Assembly (NCBI GenBank): GCA_016713405.1
Contig: JADJPF010000001.1
Coordinates: 682,001-746,000, forward strand
Length of the DNA: 64,000 nucleotides
Direction: 5' to 3'
Source of the DNA: Blastocatellia bacterium
Lineage (GTDB): Bacteria; Acidobacteriota; Blastocatellia; Chloracidobacteriales; JADJPF01
Shown here one piece after another: positions 54,067-63,397 of the stretch. Each line of letters starts with the position of its first letter. Position 1 is the first letter of the stretch. The position numbers and the translations under genes were made by a program. The notes under the pieces were generated by a model. The model was not told where the DNA came from. It saw only the letters and a program-made list of their open reading frames with translations, and did no database searches.

Positions 54067-55332
54067 ATGTTATTACGACAAAGAAATTACGCTTTGCTAT
54101 GGAGTGGTAGATTGGTATCAATGCTTGGTGATTGGGCTATTGATATTGGTCTACCTTTCTATATCTATGATATAAGCGGTTCTGCTTTAGCAACTAGCAT
54201 AGCCTTTGTTGCTCCAGGATTGCCAGGTGTTTTATTTGCTTCATTAGCAGGGGTAGTTACTGATCGTTGCTATAAATACCGTAAAGAACTAATGGTTCTT
54301 TCTGATGTACTCAGGGCTGTTTGTTTGTTACTTCTTCTTATTGTTAGTTCAACAAAATGGCTTTGGTTACTTTTTTTAGCTGTTTTTTTAGAAGCTACTG
54401 TATCTCAACTTTATATAACCTCACTTAAATCTTTAATACCAGAAATTGTTGATAAAGAAGATTTGGTTGAGGCTAATTCTTTAGACATTATCAATGAGTC
54501 AATTACTAGCTTAATTGGCCCTTTGTTGGGTGGGTTTTTAATGCTAAAAGCTGGATTAAATACAGTTGTAATATTTGATGTTTCAACTTACTTAATTTCT
54601 GCTGTAATGCTTTCCTTTATTAAACTTTCTCCACAACAAGAAATACCTCAAAATAAACTATCTTTTAATTTGTCAGCCGTAAAAGTTATTTTTGATGAAT
54701 GGCTAGATGGATTAAAACTAATGAATAAAGACCGTATCACATCAGCAATATTTGTAAATACAGCAACTGGTATGATTGCGGAAGGAATAATTTATTTAAT
54801 ATTAGTTATTTTTGTAAAAGAAGTTTGGCAGGGTAGCACACTTGAATTAGGCTGGCTTGCTACTTCACAAGCTATAGGTAGCGTTATTGGTGGTTTAATT
54901 TTTATGAGAATAGGAAGTTCTATACCTTATAACTACTACTTAAGTTTTCCTGCTATTTTTGGAATATTTTATATAATTATAGTACAAATACCTGTTTTTA
55001 ATTTTGCATTATTTCTTACTGGACTAGCTGGAATGCTGCTTATAGGTACTATTATTACAGTACATACTTTATTACAGCAAGTAGTTGCAGATAAATTTCG
55101 AGGGCGAATTTTTGGTGCTTTTAATACAACTTGTTCAGTTTTTCGGATAGTAGGATTTTTATTAGGAACTTTACTTGATAGTTTATTTGGGTTTAAGATT
55201 GCTCTACTTATAGGAGCGGGTTTTTATATTTTATCTGGTTTATCTTCTGTTGTAATGTTAGGAATAAATAAGGAAAAGGTAGGGTATTTAAGCCAAGAGG
55301 CTGCTAAATCTAGTGAAGAAATAAGTTCCTAG
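54067..55332 (+). CDS. MFS transporter, EntS-like drug/siderophore exporter family
   Basis: About 421 residues with 10-12 hydrophobic segments. It opens with LLRQRNYALLWSGRLVSMLGDWAIDIGLPFYIYDISGS, characteristic of the MFS_3/EntS-type exporters. The loop motif VVTDRCYKYRKE matches the family's GxxxDRxxRR region. I choose ATG 54067; a TTG at 54055 would add four residues. Close linkage to the TonB receptor, and a lipopeptide locus 7 kb away, make export of a natural product conceivable, but the sequence gives no substrate. Its stop codon abuts the stop of the convergent permease gene. Confidence 0.9.
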   Translation: MLLRQRNYALLWSGRLVSMLGDWAIDIGLPFYIYDISGSALATSIAFVAPGLPGVLFASLAGVVTDRCYKYRKELMVLSDVLRAVCLLLLLIVSSTKWLWLLFLAVFLEATVSQLYITSLKSLIPEIVDKEDLVEANSLDIINESITSLIGPLLGGFLMLKAGLNTVVIFDVSTYLISAVMLSFIKLSPQQEIPQNKLSFNLSAVKVIFDEWLDGLKLMNKDRITSAIFVNTATGMIAEGIIYLILVIFVKEVWQGSTLELGWLATSQAIGSVIGGLIFMRIGSSIPYNYYLSFPAIFGIFYIIIVQIPVFNFALFLTGLAGMLLIGTIITVHTLLQQVVADKFRGRIFGAFNTTCSVFRIVGFLLGTLLDSLFGFKIALLIGAGFYILSGLSSVVMLGINKEKVGYLSQEAAKSSEEISS

Positions 55333-56589
55333 TTATTCATGGCGAAGAGATTCGATTGGGTCTAATGAAGCAGCACGTCTTGCAGGAATAAATCCGCTTA
55401 CTAACCCAACAAGAATAAGTATTATAGTAGCAGTAATAACAACATATGGAGATATTACCATTTGAATATCAGCTTGTTTTGTTTCGTCTTCTAAAAGAGC
55501 AGCCAAAAATGGATAAGACCCAATATATTTAACTATAAAATAAGAGCATCCTATGCCAACCAAACCTCCAATAAAAGTTATTATTAGTCCTTCGGATAAA
55601 AATTGAAATAATATTTGCCAACGAGTTGCCCCTAATGCTTTGCGTATGCCTATTTCAGAGATACGATCCTCTACTGAAACTAACATAATATTCATTACTC
55701 CTACACCACCAACAATTAATGTAAGTGTGCCAATAAAAATAAGTACCACTTTTAACCCAATACTAACAGCATTAAGCGCGTCTGTGGATTCTTTTGAATC
55801 AATTCTAGAAATAGCTCGATCATCATCTGGCTCAAAACGATGTCTATTAGCTAGAACACCTATTGCTTGCTGGAAAGTTTGTTGATGTTGTTCAGTGTCT
55901 TTTGTTTGAATAATTAAGTTTTCTATATATTCTCTATGCCATAATTGTTTGACAGTTGTATAAGGAATAAAAGCAGAGTAATTATCCGGGCCACGATAAG
56001 TAACGATTTGAGGTTTTACTTTTAGGACACCAATCACTGTAAAGGGAAGCCCTTTAATTTTGACTTCTTGCCCTACAGCAGGGCCATTACGAAAAAGTTT
56101 ACGTGCAAGAAAAGCACCTAAAAAAACAACACGCTTATGTTGTTTTACATCTTCATCATTAATAAAACGCCCTTGAGCAGGTATTTCTTGGCGCATAATA
56201 CCATATTCTGGAGAAACGCCACGAACAGTCATAAAAATTGATTTATTGCCGAACGCTATTGGCAAAGTTTCAATATATTCAGGACTAGCATATTTAATAG
56301 AAGGTAACTCTTTTATAGCAAAAGCGTCTTTTTCTTTTAATTTTACTCGTCGACCAGCACGTTCTCCACCAGCTTGTTTGCTGGTTTGACCATCCCACAT
56401 TATTACTGTGCCATCAGTATAAGCTCCATGCATAGAATAATCTAATGCTTTATTTAACCCATCACCATAAGTCATTAGTATGATTACGGTGATAATACCC
56501 CATGCTATACCTAGTATACTTATTAGAGCATGTGTTCCATGACTTATTAATGAATAGATTGCTTGCAAAAATAGATCTTTAAATATCAT
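55333..56589 (-). CDS. MacB/FtsX-type ABC transporter permease
   Basis: 418 residues: one N-terminal helix (ALISILGIAWGIITVIILMTYGDG), a large MacB-like periplasmic domain, then three helices including LTLIVGGVGVMNIMLVSVEDRISEIGIRKALGATRWQI, the conserved FtsX segment, and a final SGFIPARRAASLDPIESLRHE. It follows a second, homologous permease gene by 7 bp. MacB-type permeases power tripartite export or act mechanically with a separate ATPase when they lack one. No ATPase gene is found in the window. Confidence 0.92.
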   Translation of the reverse strand: MIFKDLFLQAIYSLISHGTHALISILGIAWGIITVIILMTYGDGLNKALDYSMHGAYTDGTVIMWDGQTSKQAGGERAGRRVKLKEKDAFAIKELPSIKYASPEYIETLPIAFGNKSIFMTVRGVSPEYGIMRQEIPAQGRFINDEDVKQHKRVVFLGAFLARKLFRNGPAVGQEVKIKGLPFTVIGVLKVKPQIVTYRGPDNYSAFIPYTTVKQLWHREYIENLIIQTKDTEQHQQTFQQAIGVLANRHRFEPDDDRAISRIDSKESTDALNAVSIGLKVVLIFIGTLTLIVGGVGVMNIMLVSVEDRISEIGIRKALGATRWQILFQFLSEGLIITFIGGLVGIGCSYFIVKYIGSYPFLAALLEDETKQADIQMVISPYVVITATIILILVGLVSGFIPARRAASLDPIESLRHE

Positions 56590-56596
56590 ATGCTTT

Positions 56597-57225
56597 TTAA
56601 GTATTTGTGCGCAATGCTTCTATAGGTTGCATAGTTGCAGCCCGATAAGAAGGGTAAAGGGCAGCAATACATCCAATGAATACTAAAAATAATAATGAGA
56701 AGATAGAGGTTTGCCAAGTGATTATTAATCCAGCAAAACGATCTGGAAGTGGTAAGGTGTTAACTATTTCAGACAAAGTAAAAGCACAAAGAAAACCAAA
56801 AAAACCACTAGGAATTGTTAGAAATAAACTTTCTATAAAAAATTGCCAAAGAATATTATTAGAAGTTGCTCCTAATGCCCGACGAATGCCTATTTCTTTG
56901 GTGCGTTCTTTTACAGAAATAAGCATTATATTCATTACACCAATACCCCCTAATAACAAAGTTATTATATTTACAGATAAAAAAAACTCTGCCATTTTAT
57001 CAATAGTACGAGTAAACATAAGTGATACAACAGCCATATTCCAAACGGCTAGTGCTTCAGTGTCATGTGGGTCAAAATTATGTTGTGGGGCCATAATTTG
57101 CCTTATTTCATTTTCTAATGGGCCTCTTTCAGAACCTATACTTGAGTCTCCATTATTAAAAGATTTGCTTAATTTTTTAATTACTTCTTGGTGTGGTGAA
57201 AGAATAATATAGCTTAAAATACCAG
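56597..57225 (-). CDS. MacB/FtsX-type permease, C-terminal part (frameshifted)
   Basis: Contains FLSVNIITLLLGGIGVMNIMLISVKERTKEIGIRRALGATSNNIL and a closing YPSYRAATMQPIEALR, the FtsX half of a MacB-like permease. The open frame extends upstream of the first ATG (57094) to about 57.22 kb (SYIILSPHQEVIKKLSKSFN). It is separated from the N-terminal part by two small indels near 57.22 and 57.30 kb; the short stretch between reads ERVIIPFETMRRDLPIEG in a third frame. Confidence 0.85.
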
Positions 57226-57295
57226 GTTTTCAGTACTTCCTTCAATTGGCAAGTCCCTACGCATAGTTTCAAATGGAATAATTACCCGTTCATCA

Positions 57296-57901
57296 TCATA
57301 TGACGGGTAGAATACCATTGCTCTTGTTTTTTCTACGCATACTTCCAATTACTTGATAAGGTAAACCATTTAACGCAATTTCACTTCCAATAGGATCTCG
57401 ATCAGCAAAAAGCTGTTTGCTAATGTTGTAACCCAGAATTGCTACCCGACGACCTTCTTTATTATCCTGTTCTGTAATCAACCGACCTTTTTGTAATTCA
57501 ACAGTGCGCATTTTTTGGTATATAGGCCATACACCACTTATTTCTATTACGCTATTGTTATACTTGCTTTTTGCTTCAACATCTGTGCGTAAAAGTTCTG
57601 GACTAAACTCTTGAAAGATTTTAGAACGCTCTTTGAAAGCATTAATATCTTTTAAGTCAGGATATATATAGCGGCCAGCACGTATTCCACCTGCTTGCAT
57701 ACTAGTACGACCAGGCATTACCACAACTATATTAGTACCTTGTTCAGCAAAAACTGCATTATTACCAACTTGTAAACCTTCACTAACTCCTGAAAGCAAT
57801 ACAATAGAAAACATTCCCCAAATAATACCAAACATTGTTAGTATGCTTCTTAACTTATTAGCAGCAAGGTTAAACCAAATTTGCTCAAGGAACTCTTTCA
57901 T
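57296..57901 (-). CDS. MacB/FtsX-type permease, N-terminal part
   Basis: ATG 57901 is chosen because AGGAGGT lies 10 nt upstream; the TTG at 57922 overlaps that site. N-terminal helix NKLRSILTMFGIIWGMFSIVLLSGVSEG, then the MacB periplasmic core (GTNIVVVMPGRTSMQAGG, GRRVAILGYNISKQLF). It ends artificially at 57296 from a frameshift. The full gene is 56597-57901, a parallel of the downstream permease. It begins 25 bp after the serine hydrolase stop and is in the same operon. Confidence 0.87.
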   Translation of the reverse strand: MKEFLEQIWFNLAANKLRSILTMFGIIWGMFSIVLLSGVSEGLQVGNNAVFAEQGTNIVVVMPGRTSMQAGGIRAGRYIYPDLKDINAFKERSKIFQEFSPELLRTDVEAKSKYNNSVIEISGVWPIYQKMRTVELQKGRLITEQDNKEGRRVAILGYNISKQLFADRDPIGSEIALNGLPYQVIGSMRRKNKSNGILPVI

Positions 57902-57925
57902 ATAAGTTGCTACCTCCTGCAAAAA

Positions 57926-58918
57926 TTACTGATAAAATTTAAACCCCAACATATTCCAATAAAGTAGAAAAGGGATAAATGCCAAAGTTACTAAAGTAAA
58001 AAAACAGAAATATAATCTTTTGCATAGACTGTTATAATCCCAAACTATTTTTGACCATATAGGCAAAGTGATAGTAAGTCCAACAGAAAACAAAGGTATA
58101 CATAAGATTAAGGTAAAAATTCTGGGTATACTAAAAAGAGCTTCTTCATAATAAACTTGATAGATAAGTAGCCAAGTAATTATAAAGATAAAATTTAGTA
58201 AACTAATTAAAAACATTATTATTTGTGCAAAAAACAATTTTTTTACAATATGGGTTTTTCTCAAATACTTTATTAATATTACTAAAAAAATTATAGAAGA
58301 AATAAAAAATATAGAAATAAAAAAATAGATTAAACTCATTTGAAATTTAGCTGTTTCATAAAAAGGTAACTTTTCAAGAAACCAATAGCTATAAAATAAT
58401 GTAGTAATTTGCCCTGATTTATTTTCACGAAAAGCTAAATAATTATCTTCATCAGTTTTTTTAAATACAAAGGGTTCAATTTCAATCCACTTACCTAAAG
58501 GCTTTTCTTCAGGTGAATAAAGAGTAATTGTCCCATCCTCATTAGCAGATATTTGATATTGAGATACTAAAGTATCAAGTTTTTGTATTGTAGTATGTGA
58601 GTAGCGCAAATTTCGATAACTACCAACAAATTTCTCTACTCTTTTTTGATAATTAATAAGCGGTACTGGATCAGAGGTTTTTATTGGAAAGAAATAATTA
58701 AGAAATTCTTGAGTAAAGTTAAGATAAAAGTTATTTTCTGAACAATTATAAACCAGAAAAAAACCTAAATTTTTTTCTGGTATTAAATACATCAAACTTT
58801 GAAACCCTTTTAAACGACCATCGTGACGTATAGCTCTTTTATCATTTTTGATAAGATCTCTAAAACCCATAGTATTACCAGCTATTTTTGGATGAGCAGC
58901 AAATTGCCTTGTTTGCAT
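57926..58918 (-). CDS. serine hydrolase (beta-lactamase/PBP-like), C-terminal part with membrane helices
   Basis: Continues the hydrolase: IRHDGRLKGFQS supplies the HxG motif that stands for KTG in the class C/AmpC-like family. After about residue 200 come at least four hydrophobic helices (FFISSIIFLVILIKYL, IIMFLISLLNFIFIITWLLIY, IFTLILCIPLFSVGLTITLP, FFTLVTLAFIPFLLYW). The frame really begins upstream in the previous piece. A run of six A/T near 58.96 kb is the likely site of the indel. Confidence 0.85.
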   Translation of the reverse strand: MQTRQFAAHPKIAGNTMGFRDLIKNDKRAIRHDGRLKGFQSLMYLIPEKNLGFFLVYNCSENNFYLNFTQEFLNYFFPIKTSDPVPLINYQKRVEKFVGSYRNLRYSHTTIQKLDTLVSQYQISANEDGTITLYSPEEKPLGKWIEIEPFVFKKTDEDNYLAFRENKSGQITTLFYSYWFLEKLPFYETAKFQMSLIYFFISIFFISSIIFLVILIKYLRKTHIVKKLFFAQIIMFLISLLNFIFIITWLLIYQVYYEEALFSIPRIFTLILCIPLFSVGLTITLPIWSKIVWDYNSLCKRLYFCFFTLVTLAFIPFLLYWNMLGFKFYQ

Positions 58919-58949
58919 AAGCTCTATACTTTGTTGGGAAAGTAATTGC

Positions 58950-59867
58950 TTATTTTGATAAATTCCTTTTTTCTAGCTGTGCAATCATAAACGGGGCCAA
59001 GTCTGTTGCAGTAGTTATTAATCCCATTGATGGAGATTGATTAGTAAAGTAAACATCTTCTTCTTGATATTGGTTGTTTTTGTAAGAATAACCTATAGCC
59101 AAATCTTTTTGTGAATCTTTATAATTAAAGCTACTATTTTTCATTTCTAAGAGGTTAAAAATATTTTCCTCAATATAACGCTCAAAAGGCATTCCAGAAA
59201 CAACTTCTACTAAATAACCCGCCAAAGCATAACCATAATTTGAATAACTAAATATTTCACCAGGAGGATAAACATTTATAGCAGGGTATTTTTGCAAGTA
59301 ATCTTTTAATGGAGGAACTTCTGATTGTTTATGCGAAAACAGAGCTAAAGAATTATCTTCAAACCCTGCTGTATGAAGTAGTAAGTCTGATACAGTAATT
59401 GGTTTTTTAAAATAGCTTTTAACTTGAAAATCTTTAAGATAGTAGTTGACATTTTCTTGAAGATTAAGTTTCTTTTTTTCTACTAATTGCATTATTGCAG
59501 TAGCCGTAAATAGCTTAGAAATGGAAGCAATTCGGAAAAGAGTTTTATCAGGATTTACTCCTATATGTTTATCTATATCAGCATAGCCATAGCCCCTGGA
59601 AAAAAGAGTTTTCCCGTCTTTTACTATAACAATTGCTACTCCTGGAATATGTTGTTTTTCCATCTGCTCAAGAAAAAACTTATCCAAAAATTGGGCTACT
59701 TCTTGTTCGTTTATACTTTCTTCTGATAAAAAAAGCTTTTGGTTTTCTGTATTAGCAAAAACTAAACTGTTTATTAGAACAAGAAAAAAACTTGTCCAAA
59801 GAGTAAATATTTTTCTAATGATCATTGAAATTAAAAACTTCCCTCTTAATTTTGTAATAATAGCCAT
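58950..59867 (-). CDS. serine hydrolase (beta-lactamase/PBP-like), N-terminal catalytic part
   Basis: A signal sequence (IFTLWTSFFLVLINSLVFA) is followed by the beta-lactamase (PF00144-type) fold: KQHIPGVAIVIVKDGKTLFSRGYGYAD, SISKLFTATA (SxxK nucleophile), VSDLLLHTAGFED and YSNYGYALAG (YxN). Family members cleave or transfer D-amino-acid peptides or esters. ATG 59867 is given; ATG 59825 (MIIRKIFTL) is an alternative preceded by AGAGGG at longer spacing. It joins the 57926-58918 piece into one protein of about 640 residues, heading the permease operon and divergent from the membrane fusion protein. Confidence 0.87.
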   Translation of the reverse strand: MAIITKLRGKFLISMIIRKIFTLWTSFFLVLINSLVFANTENQKLFLSEESINEQEVAQFLDKFFLEQMEKQHIPGVAIVIVKDGKTLFSRGYGYADIDKHIGVNPDKTLFRIASISKLFTATAIMQLVEKKKLNLQENVNYYLKDFQVKSYFKKPITVSDLLLHTAGFEDNSLALFSHKQSEVPPLKDYLQKYPAINVYPPGEIFSYSNYGYALAGYLVEVVSGMPFERYIEENIFNLLEMKNSSFNYKDSQKDLAIGYSYKNNQYQEEDVYFTNQSPSMGLITTATDLAPFMIAQLEKRNLSK

Positions 59868-60120
59868 TGTCCTTTTATGATAGTATTATAGATAAAGTCT
59901 AAATATTTGTATGACAAAACTGGTAAATTGAGTACAAACCACTTTAATATAACTAAACCAAAAATAGTAAAGAAAGCCAAACTTAGAAATAAATCAAAAT
60001 TAACATATGGTATAAAATGTATATAGTCTTTTTCTTATCAAGAAGATTATTAGGTATTAATATGCGGTGTTCTTAGACAGATATAGAATAAACCCAAATA
60101 AGGACAAAATCTTGGTAAAT

Positions 60121-60627
60121 ATGAAAAAAAGTTTTAGGTTTAGAACACTAATTATAGTTTTATTGTTTTTTTCTTTAATTGCATATGGAATTTATCAGTA
60201 TTTTGACAAAACAAAATATATTGTTGAGATTGATCCTGGACGTTTGGCTACAGTGGAACGTAGTGATATTGCTCGTTCTGTGGTTGCTACAGGTCGTATA
60301 GAACCAATTACAAAAGTAGAAATTAAGTCAAAAGCCAATGGCATAATTAAAGAGTTAAAAGTTAAAGTAGGTGATTTAGTTGAATCCAATCAAGTGCTTG
60401 CTGAACTTGATAAAGAAAACTTAATTGCTAGAGTACGTGAAAGCCAAGCAGCTTTGATGGCTGCACAATCAGGGTTACGTGCTTCAGAAGCAGAGTATGA
60501 AAAAAATAAAGTAGAAGCTGAAAACCCAGAAATTGTTTTTGTAAAACGTGATTTTGAACGTGCCAAAAAATTATTTGCTACAGGTTTAATCCTCAACAAA
60601 TTTATGATGAATCTCAAAATGCTTTAG
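60121..60627 (+). CDS. HlyD/MacA-type membrane fusion protein, N-terminal part
   Basis: Starts MKKSFRFRTLIIVLLFFSLIAYGIY, a single anchor. The lipoyl-like half (VVATGRIEPITKVEIKSKANGIIKELKVKVGDLVESNQVLAELD) and the first coiled-coil arm (RESQAALMAAQSGLRASEAEYEKNK) follow. A GTG at 60067 would add 18 residues ahead of the anchor and seems unlikely. The frame is lost near 60.59 kb, where QQIYDESQNALE appears in another frame. This is the periplasmic adaptor that would pair with the divergent MacB-type permeases. Confidence 0.87.
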   Translation: MKKSFRFRTLIIVLLFFSLIAYGIYQYFDKTKYIVEIDPGRLATVERSDIARSVVATGRIEPITKVEIKSKANGIIKELKVKVGDLVESNQVLAELDKENLIARVRESQAALMAAQSGLRASEAEYEKNKVEAENPEIVFVKRDFERAKKLFATGLILNKFMMNLKML

Positions 60628-60633
60628 AAAAAA

Positions 60634-61344
60634 GTGGAAAATAAACAAAACGTTGCACGTATGCAATTAAATGTTAGTAAAGCACGAGTTACAGAAGCAG
60701 AAGCCGCTGTTGAACAAGCTAAAGCCGCTGTTGAACGTGCAAATGAAGAGCTACAAAATGCAACAATTCGTGCGCCTATAAAAGGTGTTGTCTTATCTAG
60801 AGATGTTGAGGTTGGAAGCCCAGTCTCTTCTATTCTTAACCTTGGAGCTTCAGCAACTCTAATAATGGTATTAGGTGATACTAGTGAGGTTTATGTTCGT
60901 GGTAAAGTAGATGAGTCTGATATTGGGTTAGTACAATTAAACCAGCCAGCACAAATAAGGGTAGAGTCTTTTAAGGGCAAAGGTTTTGACGGAAAAGTAA
61001 CTCAAATATCTCCAATGGGCGTAGAAAAAGATAATGTTGTAAGTTTTGAAGTTAGAGTTTCTATAAATAATGATGCAGGTATTTTGCGTACTAATATGAC
61101 AGCTAATGCAGAAATTATTTTAGAAGAACGCAAATCTACTCTTGTAATACCAGAAAGTGCTATAATTTATGACTTAAGCCGTAATGCTTTTGTAGAAATA
61201 CCTGACAAAGAGCAAAGTAATGGTAAGAAAAAAATACTTGTAAAACTCGGCATAAATAATGGTAATCGTACAGAAGTTCTTCAAGGGTTAGATGAGCAGC
61301 AAAAGTTGTTTTACAATAAAATAGATACAGCAATCCTAAAATAA
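60634..61344 (+). CDS. HlyD/MacA-type membrane fusion protein, C-terminal part
   Basis: Second coiled-coil arm (RMQLNVSKARVTEAEAAVEQAKAAVERANEEL), then the returning lipoyl half (NATIRAPIKGVVLSRDVEVGSPVSS) and the beta-barrel and membrane-proximal domains (GKVDESDIGLVQLNQPAQIRVESF, ILRTNMTANAEIILEE, LVIPESAIIYD). The apparent start follows a second indel (AAAAAA where AAAAA is expected, near 60.63 kb). The two parts form one protein of about 405 residues. Confidence 0.87.
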   Translation: MENKQNVARMQLNVSKARVTEAEAAVEQAKAAVERANEELQNATIRAPIKGVVLSRDVEVGSPVSSILNLGASATLIMVLGDTSEVYVRGKVDESDIGLVQLNQPAQIRVESFKGKGFDGKVTQISPMGVEKDNVVSFEVRVSINNDAGILRTNMTANAEIILEERKSTLVIPESAIIYDLSRNAFVEIPDKEQSNGKKKILVKLGINNGNRTEVLQGLDEQQKLFYNKIDTAILK

Positions 61345-61409
61345 AAATATATATAGGGATGCAAATAAAAACACTCTAACTTTATACAAATGAAATAGTT
61401 ACACGCAAT

Positions 61410-62323
61410 TTGAAATTATGTTTTTGTTTGTTTATGAGTCTATTGTTGTTACTGCCTTATTCTAACTTGCAACAAACATCAATAGCTGAATCAGAATTTT
61501 TATCAGAAGAAAAAATAAACCTAAAAGAAATACTTAATGGGTATTGGAAGGCCGAAGAAGAAGGTTTAATTATTGGGTTTCAAGATGAAAAATTATCTGT
61601 AATTAGGAATGAAAACCTTCAACAAATTGCATCTATTGAGGGATATAAAACAGATGAAGTTATTCTATGTGTAAGAGAAATATAGTTAATTTAGCAGTAA
61701 GAATAGAAGGGGAAAAGCTACAAATTAGTTGTTCACAAACAATTCCTTGTAAGGGGCTAAAATTAGGGGATAATTCTCGGTTTCAAAAAATGGATGAAAT
61801 ATCGCAAAGTTTTAAGACCAAAACCATAATTTTAGGAAAAGATGTAAAATTATCAAAAAAGCAAATAATAAAAATACAAAGAGAAATGAAATATCGAGGT
61901 AATTTAGAACAAAAAGTACGAAAAAGAAACAACTTGATTTCAAAGAGATAAGTCGAATAGACAGAGACAATACAAATTACTTGATTAAATTAGTAGAAAA
62001 ATAGGATGGATTGACAGAAAAGGTTTGGACAGGAAACTTCTACAAGCATTTCTTATTGTGCAACATAGTGGAAATGTAGGACTAATGGTGGTAGCACTTC
62101 TAAATTAAAAGAAGATGGACAATTAAGTAGTTATGCACTTGTATATGATCGCCTTCAATTAATGATAGGTAAAAAACAGCTTTATGGTTCACAGCTTTCT
62201 ATTTCTTCAGAAGGCGAAGCAGGTCTAATGCCTTTAGAAGATCCAAATGTAGATAAGTTACGAAAAGAAGTAGGACTAGAACCACTTGCTCAATATATTA
62301 AGAATTTTGGTCTTAAAAGTTAA
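61410..62323 (+). pseudogene. broken gene for a secreted DUF6624-like protein
   Basis: A signal-like start (KLCFCLFMSLLLLLPYSNLQQ) leads to ILNGYWKAEEEGLIIGF. The reading passes frames at about 61.68 kb (VILCVRE to NIVNLAVRIEGEKL), 61.93 kb and again near 62.0-62.1 kb. The C-terminal part reads LVEK, GWIDRKRFGQE, AFLIVQHSGN, YALVYDRLQLMIGKKQLYGSQ and LMPLEDPNVDKLRKEVGLEPLAQYI, which I recognise as the DUF6624 pattern. The family function is not established. It may be intact in the organism, since the surrounding sequence is rich in one-base errors. The true start is unclear. Confidence 0.6.
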
Positions 62324-62442
62324 AGTCTTTGATTGGAATTGTGGTAATTGACACTTCAACTAATAATACTACTGAGTGTCAAAAACATCATTATTATATT
62401 AAGTAATAATATGATTAAATAATACACAATATTGCCATATTA

Positions 62443-63136
62443 CTATTTAGCTGTAATTGCTGATTTAGCAGCAGCTAAGATAACATCAGGCTTAAGCGAG
62501 TTTTGTAGTCTGGATTAACATATTTGGAATTTTATTTTACCTGTTGTATCAGCAATAAAGACAGAAGGTACAGGTAAAATATGATTTTTTCACCAAGCAA
62601 ACTTTTCTAAAGCAATACCATATTGCTTATAAGATTCTACAGTTGGACTATCAACTTGGAAGAGCTATACTAAAATTTATTGCTGCATTGGCTGAACTAT
62701 CAGAAAGCAGTAAATAGTTTGATTGTTTTTGCTGGAGTTTCTTGTAGTTTTTCTACTCTATCTGGACTAATAGCAACTAATTGATAACCTAATTCGACTA
62801 GTTGGGTTCAATTAAACGTAGTTGTCCTAGCTGCAAGTTACAATAAGGACACCATCCACCACGATAAAAAATAAGATTGTTGGTTTATTTTTTGCTAAAT
62901 CAATAAGCTAATATCTTTATTTTCAATAATTTTAAAGTTATATCAGGAATGCTAGCACCAATTAGTAATGGGTTAACATTTTTTGGTGAAGTGACAGCAG
63001 ATTTTTCTATTACTTTATTAGGATTATCAACATTTGATTGTTTAGTAGCTGCTGCACTATTGGTTTGAAAAGTAGTTGCTAAGAGCAACGAAAAGAACAA
63101 AGTAGCTAAACTTAAATACACAATGGACTTTTTCAT
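62443..63136 (-). pseudogene. broken gene for a secreted peroxiredoxin-like (AhpC/TSA) protein
   Basis: ATG 63136 follows GAGGA at 5 nt and begins MKKSIVYLSLATLFFSLLLATTF, a signal peptide. Only 78 residues are in frame. After several shifts the minus strand reads LIFYRGGWCPYCNLQLGQLRLIEP (62.80-62.88 kb), ELGYQLVAISPDRVEKLQETPAKT, an LDSSANAA-like stretch, VFIADTTGKIKF and finally AAAKSAITAK before TAG 62443. WCPYC within YRGGWCPYCN is the redox site of peroxiredoxin-like thiol enzymes. At least five indels are needed to restore the frame. Confidence 0.6.
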
Positions 63137-63291
63137 TTTTCCTCTAGTTAAATATAAAAAGAATTTATTTGAAACTTTGCTTAAGATTAGGATTTTCAAA
63201 AAATATAAAATTGAATTTGAAATTTTTATTCCCAATTTATTCTTGGCAATTTACTGGTTTAGCAGATAAAGAAGGTAAGATTATAATAAAT

Positions 63292-63328
63292 AAGGGCTAA
63301 CTAGATATCGTTTATCTAGTTAGCCCTT
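63292..63328. terminator. strong hairpin terminator
   Basis: A perfect 15-bp stem (AAGGGCTAACTAGAT, 63292-63306, with 63314-63328) around a 7-nt loop. It lies just after the end of the minus-strand coiled-coil gene and upstream of the redoxin gene, so it should end transcription coming from the right. Confidence 0.85.
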
Positions 63329-63397
63329 TGATATTTGATAGTAAATCACAAGTTTACAAAACTTTGTAGTTTAGGTGCTTAAAGCTCAGACTATAAC

